64,000 nucleotides of DNA, taken from a virus. The notes under the pieces were generated by a model that was given only the letters and a program-made list of their open reading frames with translations, had not been told where the DNA came from and ran no database searches. Where the stretch lies: positions 1 to 64,000 of the IMG/VR virus record IMGVR_UViG_3300020438_005037. The stretch is one strand, 5' to 3'. How positions within the stretch are numbered: position 1 is the first letter of the stretch; every line of letters begins with the position of its first letter. A program made the translations under genes and the position numbers. Positions 60,074-64,000 of the stretch are shown here, one piece after another.

Positions 60074-60579
60074 TGTTTCTGTCATTTAAGTTAGTGTTTC
60101 TTGGTATAGTAGTTTCAACAATTACTGGAGCATATATTTACATTACCGATTTACAGAATACACTAGAAAAAACCACAATAAATCTCGCCACGTCTACTTT
60201 AAATCAAGCTACCCTTGAAAAAGATATCATTGCGCAAAAGAATGTAATTGCTACACAAGTAGAAGACTTTAAAAAAATTTCTAAGGCACATTCTACACTC
60301 ACTGAACAAAATAAAAAATTAAAAAATGAAATTTCTGTTTTAGATAAAAAATTCAATAAAATAAATGCTAGTGGCAAAAAAAGAGACATAGGAAATTTAG
60401 CTATTGCAAGAACAAAAGCTATTGAAAAAGTAATTAACAGAGCAAGCAATAATGCAATGCGATGTTTAGAAATAGCAAGTGGTTCCCCTTTAACAAATGA
60501 AGAAAAAAATGCTACTAAGAAAAGCCAGATCAATAGTGAATGTCCTAGTATTGCTAATCCCAATTATATTATTTACTAA
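60070..60579 (+). CDS. Inner-membrane spanin (Rz-like)
   Basis: 169 residues. One N-terminal membrane anchor (FLSFKLVFLGIVVSTITGAY, residues 3-22), then about 90 residues of coiled coil (NTLEKTTINLATSTLNQATL ... KISKAHSTLTEQNKKLKNEI) and a C-terminal part with Cys residues. The size, topology and out-of-frame overlap with a lipoprotein gene are those of i-spanins, which with the o-spanin fuse inner and outer membranes in the final lysis step. Identification is from architecture, not sequence similarity. Confidence 0.8.
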   Translation: MMFLSFKLVFLGIVVSTITGAYIYITDLQNTLEKTTINLATSTLNQATLEKDIIAQKNVIATQVEDFKKISKAHSTLTEQNKKLKNEISVLDKKFNKINASGKKRDIGNLAIARTKAIEKVINRASNNAMRCLEIASGSPLTNEEKNATKKSQINSECPSIANPNYIIY

Positions 60580-60892
60580 TAGTTGTACTAGCAAAGCCAA
60601 AGACATAACGCCAATTAAAAAAATCGAAACAATTAGAACTCCCGTAAAAAAAATACCATTAAATTTAGCCCACCCATCAGTAATTGAATTAGATAAAATA
60701 AATTGGATTATTATTACAAAAGATAATGCTGCTGAAACTTTTGATGTATTGACTACTAAGGACACAGATGCAGTGTTATTTGGACTAACAGATGATAATT
60801 ATGAAATCTTATCTAAAAATTTTGCTCATATCCGTGCACATATTATACAACAACGACAAATAATTAATCAATATAAAGAATATTACGAGTAA
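60497..60892 (+). CDS. Outer-membrane lipoprotein spanin (Rz1-like)
   Basis: 131 residues beginning 83 bases inside the i-spanin gene in another frame. Lipoprotein signal: basic MKKKMLLRKAR, hydrophobic VNVLVLLIPIILF, lipobox-like TNSC with Cys about residue 30. The mature part begins TSKAKDITPIKK, then holds a block INWIIITKDNAAETFDVLTT and an end with a QQRQIINQYKEYYE helix. It is longer than lambda Rz1 and has a folded C-terminal domain that I recall from other phage spanin-region proteins. Gram-negative host implied. A possible hairpin (AAGTAC/GTACTT) lies at 60893-60920. Confidence 0.8.
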   Translation: MKKKMLLRKARSIVNVLVLLIPIILFTNSCTSKAKDITPIKKIETIRTPVKKIPLNLAHPSVIELDKINWIIITKDNAAETFDVLTTKDTDAVLFGLTDDNYEILSKNFAHIRAHIIQQRQIINQYKEYYE

Positions 60893-60945
60893 AAGTACAG
60901 TATTTCGACCTTGAGTACTTGGTAAATAATGTACGGGGGTGAAAG

Positions 60946-61383
60946 ATGGATATGAAATTATTTGATAGTTTTGGTATGACCATGACTGACATGTTGGTTC
61001 CATGGATAACTGTTTTGATAAGTATTGCTGCTGCATTTTGGTTTAAGGAATTTGCACAAAATCTTGTTGCAGGATTGTCCTTTAAATGGGGCGGAAATTT
61101 TCGAGAGGGAGATCAAGTAATTCTAGACGGCCATGATGCTATGGTAATAAAAATTGGCACAAAAGAAACTGTTTTTGGCAGATATACAGAAAATGGTTAT
61201 ACATGGCAATATGTGCCCAATGAAAAACTAGAGTTCCATAATTTAGAAAAAATTGTACATAGGGATTTACACTTGGATACAGATATAGAAAAAGGACAAC
61301 GAGTAATTGAACTTATGGAAAAAGCAAAAGGAGCATATAAAGCTCCAATGAAAGTAGATCATCATGCCTCGGGCGAATCCTGA
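60946..61383 (+). CDS. MscS-like membrane protein
   Basis: 145 residues. One hydrophobic helix (ITVLISIAAAFWFKEFAQNL, about 21-40) is followed by VAGLSFKWGGNFREGDQVIL and a YVPNEKLEFHNLEKIV strand. This matches TM3 plus the beta domain of MscS mechanosensitive channels (sNLxAGxxixxxxxfrxGDxVxxxg...vPNxxl). The first two MscS helices and the cytoplasmic alpha/beta cage are missing, so it is a minimal pore-lining unit. A GGGGGTGAAAG site precedes the ATG. Lying between spanins and a holin-like gene, it may act in lysis timing or osmotic protection. Confidence 0.8.
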   Translation: MDMKLFDSFGMTMTDMLVPWITVLISIAAAFWFKEFAQNLVAGLSFKWGGNFREGDQVILDGHDAMVIKIGTKETVFGRYTENGYTWQYVPNEKLEFHNLEKIVHRDLHLDTDIEKGQRVIELMEKAKGAYKAPMKVDHHASGES

Positions 61384-61726
61384 GGATCTTAGCAGAGCAG
61401 ACTCTACTGTTAAATATGATGCAAAAATTTCTGCTCCTGCTACAGACAAAACGACAAAAAAAGTTAAATTAGATCTTGAAGTAGACACTAGTGCTAAAGA
61501 CCTTGGTCCTAATCCATTCAGGAATTGGATACATTTAGCACGTGCCGTTGATGCGTGGAGAATTTTTCCACGTATTTTTATCACTACATATATCATTTTG
61601 CTATACAAAAGTGTAATTTGGTTTATGGATTTACCAGATCCAACTTTAGAACAATCAGGACTCATCAGTATTGTGGTTGGTGCAGGAGCAGCTTGGTTCG
61701 GTCTATATGCAGGAAGTAAAAAATAA
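61364..61726 (+). CDS. Putative holin: small protein with two membrane helices
   Basis: 120 residues, overlapping the MscS-like gene by 20 bases. A soluble charged N-terminal half (residues 1-50) is followed by a conserved-looking block WRIFPRIFITTYIILLYKSV, a short PDPTLEQ turn, and a second helix (SGLISIVVGAGAAWFGLYAG) with a basic KK end. This block is one I recall from T4-like phage proteins in lysis regions. Two-helix topology and position make it the best holin candidate. An alternative is an anti-holin or simple membrane anchor. Confidence 0.65.
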   Translation: MPRANPEDLSRADSTVKYDAKISAPATDKTTKKVKLDLEVDTSAKDLGPNPFRNWIHLARAVDAWRIFPRIFITTYIILLYKSVIWFMDLPDPTLEQSGLISIVVGAGAAWFGLYAGSKK

Positions 61727-62160
61727 TGTATGAATACAATTCCGTCATAAGGAAAATCGTTGACGGCGACACCATTGATGTAGATATAGATTTAGGTTTT
61801 GGTGTTTGGTTAAAAGATCAAAGAATAAGACTACATGGAATAGATACACCAGAATGCAGAACAAGAGACGCTGAAGAAAAAATTTTTGGACTTGCAGCTA
61901 AGAACTTTGTAATTTCAAGTTTACCAGTAGGTTCTAATCAAATTTTAAAAACTGTGATTAATAAAGACGGAGAAGATGTCCGTGGTAAATTTGGCAGGAT
62001 TCTGGGCGACTTTACTTTAACTGACAACGCTACACTTGTTGAAACTATGATTGGAAAAGGATATGGCGTTGAATATAAAGGCCAAAGTAAGGATTTAATC
62101 GAACAAGCACACTTAGCAGCAAGAAAACGTCTCATTAGCGCAGGCATAGTTACAATATAA
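61726..62160 (+). CDS. Staphylococcal-nuclease-like (thermonuclease) protein
   Basis: 144 residues. SNase OB-fold: IRKIVDGDTIDVDIDLGFGV supplies metal-binding Asp residues, QRIRLHGIDTPECRTRDAEE gives the catalytic Arg and further acid, GKFGRILGDF the second Arg region, and LVETMIGKGYGVEYKGQS the C-terminal family end. No signal peptide, so it acts in the cytoplasm. Possible roles are host DNA degradation or nucleotide recycling. Start overlaps the preceding stop (taATG). Confidence 0.9.
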   Translation: MYEYNSVIRKIVDGDTIDVDIDLGFGVWLKDQRIRLHGIDTPECRTRDAEEKIFGLAAKNFVISSLPVGSNQILKTVINKDGEDVRGKFGRILGDFTLTDNATLVETMIGKGYGVEYKGQSKDLIEQAHLAARKRLISAGIVTI

Positions 62161-62172
62161 CTAAGTAGTTAT

Positions 62173-63009
62173 ATGGACTACTATCAAATACTAGGAATTA
62201 ACAAATCAGCATCTGCAGAAGAAATAAAATCTGCGTATAAGAAAAAAGCTATGCAGCATCATCCTGATAAAGGAGGTGACGCAGATACTTTTAAAAGAAT
62301 TAATGAAGCTTATCAAATATTAAATGATCAAAATAAAAAACAAAATTATGATCAATTTGGAACACCAGATGATCAACAATATAGATATACTTCACAGAAT
62401 TTTTCAAACCCTGATTTTCATAGTATTTTTGAGAATTTCGGATTTAATGGAAATTTCGGTAATGGATTTCATCAACAAGCACAACGCAATAGAGACATAA
62501 AATTTAATTACGTTATAGAGTTACAAGACATATTTTTTGGCAAGACGGATACTATTGTATTCAAACTTCCAAATGGTGTTGAAGAGATAATTGTTGTAAA
62601 AATTCCTGTTGGAATAAGAGATGGCAACACTATACAGTTTCAAGGACAAGGTGACAATACGCATCGTGGATTACCAAGAGGAGATTTGCTTGTACAAGTT
62701 AGAGTAAAAGATCATCCGTATTATCGAATAGCAGGACATAACATCCATTACAATATAAAATTATCCGCTTTTGATTTACTCTTGGGCACTATGCAAGAAA
62801 TTATAACACCGGAAGGCAAGACAATAAATTTAACTATTCCTCGAGGAACTAATCCAAACACAAAGTTCACTATTCCGCAACATGGATTGCCAACTATCAA
62901 TAGTCATGCTCGCGGACAAATGATTGTTGAACTTGCGTGTTCGGTTCCTAAATTGTCAGATAAACAAGCCCAACAATTACAAAATTTACAAAAAAATTTT
63001 AATTTGTGA
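62173..63009 (+). CDS. DnaJ/CbpA-type J-domain co-chaperone without zinc finger
   Basis: 278 residues. The J-domain at 1-65 has the HPD signature at 30-32 (KKKAMQHHPDKGGDADTFKR). Next is a Gly/Phe/Asn/Gln linker (HSIFENFGFNGNFGNGFHQQ), then two C-terminal beta domains (IPVGIRDGNTIQFQGQGDNT; LLGTMQEIITPEGKTINLTI, PRGTN). The cysteine-rich zinc finger of true DnaJ is absent, as in CbpA. It would recruit host DnaK. It precedes the ClpA-type gene, from which it is separated by a promoter. Confidence 0.94.
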   Translation: MDYYQILGINKSASAEEIKSAYKKKAMQHHPDKGGDADTFKRINEAYQILNDQNKKQNYDQFGTPDDQQYRYTSQNFSNPDFHSIFENFGFNGNFGNGFHQQAQRNRDIKFNYVIELQDIFFGKTDTIVFKLPNGVEEIIVVKIPVGIRDGNTIQFQGQGDNTHRGLPRGDLLVQVRVKDHPYYRIAGHNIHYNIKLSAFDLLLGTMQEIITPEGKTINLTIPRGTNPNTKFTIPQHGLPTINSHARGQMIVELACSVPKLSDKQAQQLQNLQKNFNL

Positions 63010-63038
63010 TTGACATATTCCATCAATCATGTTATACT
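63010..63038 (+). promoter_or_regulatory. Sigma70-type promoter
   Basis: TTGACA (63010-63015; its first T is shared with the preceding TGATTG right after the J-protein stop), 17-bp spacer, TATACT (63033-63038), 30 bases before the ATG at 63069. Confidence 0.8.
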
Positions 63039-63068
63039 TATAGCTCTATTACTTAAAGGAAAATTGTT

Positions 63069-64000
63069 ATGGTCGAACCTAGTGAAGATTTAGTTTTAGT
63101 TTTTAATAAAGCAGTAGCAGATGCAAAACAATTGAACCATGAATATGTTACAATTGAACATTTATTATTTGCTGCACTTTGCACTGAAAGTTTAGATAAA
63201 TTACTTACAGCGTTTGGATCTGATGTGGCTGCTTTAAAGAATGCATTAGAAAATTATCTGAAAACAGAATGCAATGATATTGTTACAAATGAGAAAAAAT
63301 ATAAACCAAAGAAAACAATAAGTGTAGAACGTGTTCTTAATCGAGCTTTTACACAAACTTTATTTAGTGGTGGAAATAATATTGAACTTCCAGATATTAT
63401 CCTAAGTATACTTGCTGAAAAAAGAAGTATCGGACAGTATATTTTACAACAACATGGTGTAACAAAACAAAAATTAAGTGATTATTTGGTTAATGAAGTA
63501 GAAGAACCAGAAAGTGAACAAGAAGAAAACCAAGGACAGATTGCCCGTGCATTAAAAAAATACACAACAAATTTAAATGCAGAAGCTACAAAAAATAAAA
63601 TTGATCCGGTTATTGGCCGTGATAGCATATTAGAAAGTATAGCCTTAGCACTTGGTAGGCGTAATAAAAATAATGTTCTACTTGTAGGTGATCCAGGAGT
63701 TGGTAAAACTGCAGTAATCGAAGGATTAGCTTTTAAAATCACACGGAAACAAGTGCCTGAATTTTTAAACGAATACGAAGTTTTCAGTCTTGATATAGGA
63801 TCATTACTTGCTGGAACAAAATATCGTGGAGACTTTGAGGAAAGATTAAAAATGATCCTAGCTGGATTGAAAAAGAAAGGTAAGACAATTCTTTTCATTG
63901 ACGAAGCACATATGATAAATGGTGCAGGAGGCGGTGGTGGCAAAGATTCTAATGACTTAGCAAATATGCTTAAACCCGCATTGAGCAAGGGAAATATTAA
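63069..64000 (+). CDS. clpA: ClpA/ClpC-type AAA+ unfoldase, N-terminal part (runs off window)
   Basis: 310 codons visible, no stop. The N domain (residues 1-140) has the repeat starting FNKAVADAKQLNHEYVTIEH and its second copy (SVERVLNRAFTQTLFSGG). A linker rich in Glu (EVEEPESEQEENQG) follows, then the first AAA module: NKIDPVIGRD, Walker A VGDPGVGKTA, the LLAGTKYRGDFEERLK pore-loop segment and Walker B ILFIDEAHMI. ClpA-type proteins feed substrates to ClpP; an IGF loop, if any, would lie beyond the window. AAAGGA precedes ATG 63069, and a strong promoter suggests high or early expression. ClpB is less likely: the sequence visible so far has no room for the long M-domain, but that would come later. 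Confidence 0.88.
   Translation, partial: MVEPSEDLVLVFNKAVADAKQLNHEYVTIEHLLFAALCTESLDKLLTAFGSDVAALKNALENYLKTECNDIVTNEKKYKPKKTISVERVLNRAFTQTLFSGGNNIELPDIILSILAEKRSIGQYILQQHGVTKQKLSDYLVNEVEEPESEQEENQGQIARALKKYTTNLNAEATKNKIDPVIGRDSILESIALALGRRNKNNVLLVGDPGVGKTAVIEGLAFKITRKQVPEFLNEYEVFSLDIGSLLAGTKYRGDFEERLKMILAGLKKKGKTILFIDEAHMINGAGGGGGKDSNDLANMLKPALSKGNI

Noticed and set aside
60893-60920. Terminator after the o-spanin gene
   Set aside because: AAGTAC/GTACTT can pair over a 16-base loop but the stem is only 6 bp, AT-rich and not followed by a T-run.
63482-63988. 168-codon minus-strand frame at the right edge
   Set aside because: It lies opposite the clearly coding first AAA module of the ClpA-type gene, whose Walker motifs are on the + strand.
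1-64000. Integrated prophage with attachment sites or an insertion sequence
   Set aside because: No transposase, integrase or terminal repeats were seen, and there are no host housekeeping blocks; tRNAs are complete phage-type genes rather than split att sites.

Overview
The window reads as a stretch of a large, low-GC, T4-like marine myovirus. The nearest recognisable relatives are cyanophages and pelagiphages, and the host is probably a low-GC marine proteobacterium. Support comes from a gp44-type clamp loader, a gp31/GroES-like co-chaperonin, PhoH, UvsE, ThyX, MazG, an A-type Fe-S carrier, very long tail-fibre genes, two tRNAs, and T4-late-promoter-like ATAAATA motifs ahead of structural genes. 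No terminase, portal, major capsid or DNA polymerase lies in the window, so the T4-like assignment rests on these accessory, structural and regulatory signals. Apart from phoH, every gene is on the + strand, tightly packed, with many stop/start overlaps.

Layout. (1) 1-5.0 kb: end of pyrF, an SbmA/BacA-like transporter, three unknown genes, purA and purT. (2) 5.0-6.0 kb: a strong sigma70-type promoter, an unknown gene, a putative structured RNA and tRNA-Thr/tRNA-Pro. (3) 6.0-11.0 kb: envelope block with a BMP-family nucleoside-binding protein, a PiT phosphate permease, several tiny membrane proteins, a DUF2061 protein and two secreted cysteine-containing paralogues. (4) 11.0-14.6 kb: purC (PAICS-like), a short pyrD, purM and guaC. 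(5) 14.6-21.8 kb: small unknowns, a HAD phosphatase, a QueD-like enzyme, a glycosyltransferase, uvsE, an amidoligase-like protein and an A-type Fe-S carrier. (6) 21.8-52.5 kb: virion fibre/adhesin block, with a 2792-residue fibre, a 1050-residue fibre carrying a cupredoxin-like motif, LamG/SPRY fibres, fibres sharing an N-terminal MKYIRKE module, four consecutive seven-bladed FG-GAP propeller genes, and an Ig-like-repeat protein. (7) 52.5-57.8 kb: a DnaE fragment, co-chaperonin, MazG, clamp loader, 7Fe ferredoxin, thyX, dCMP deaminase and phoH. (8) 57.9-64 kb: two unknowns, a lysis region (GH19 endolysin, overlapping spanin pair, MscS-like and holin-like membrane proteins), a nuclease, a DnaJ-like protein and the 5' part of a ClpA-type ATPase that runs off the window.

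How the genes fit together. The metabolic genes point toward deoxynucleotide supply: purT, purM and purC serve IMP synthesis. GuaC (GMP to IMP) plus PurA (IMP toward AMP) favour adenylate. PyrD, PyrF, dCMP deaminase and ThyX favour UMP and dTMP. Together they would suit an AT-rich phage genome. The nucleoside-binding protein, PiT permease and SbmA-like transporter suggest the phage also alters uptake by the infected cell. Early/middle genes sit behind sigma70-like promoters (six strong examples) and structural genes behind ATAAATA late-type motifs, as in T4 regulation. All functions are assigned from sequence recognition alone; no database search was possible.
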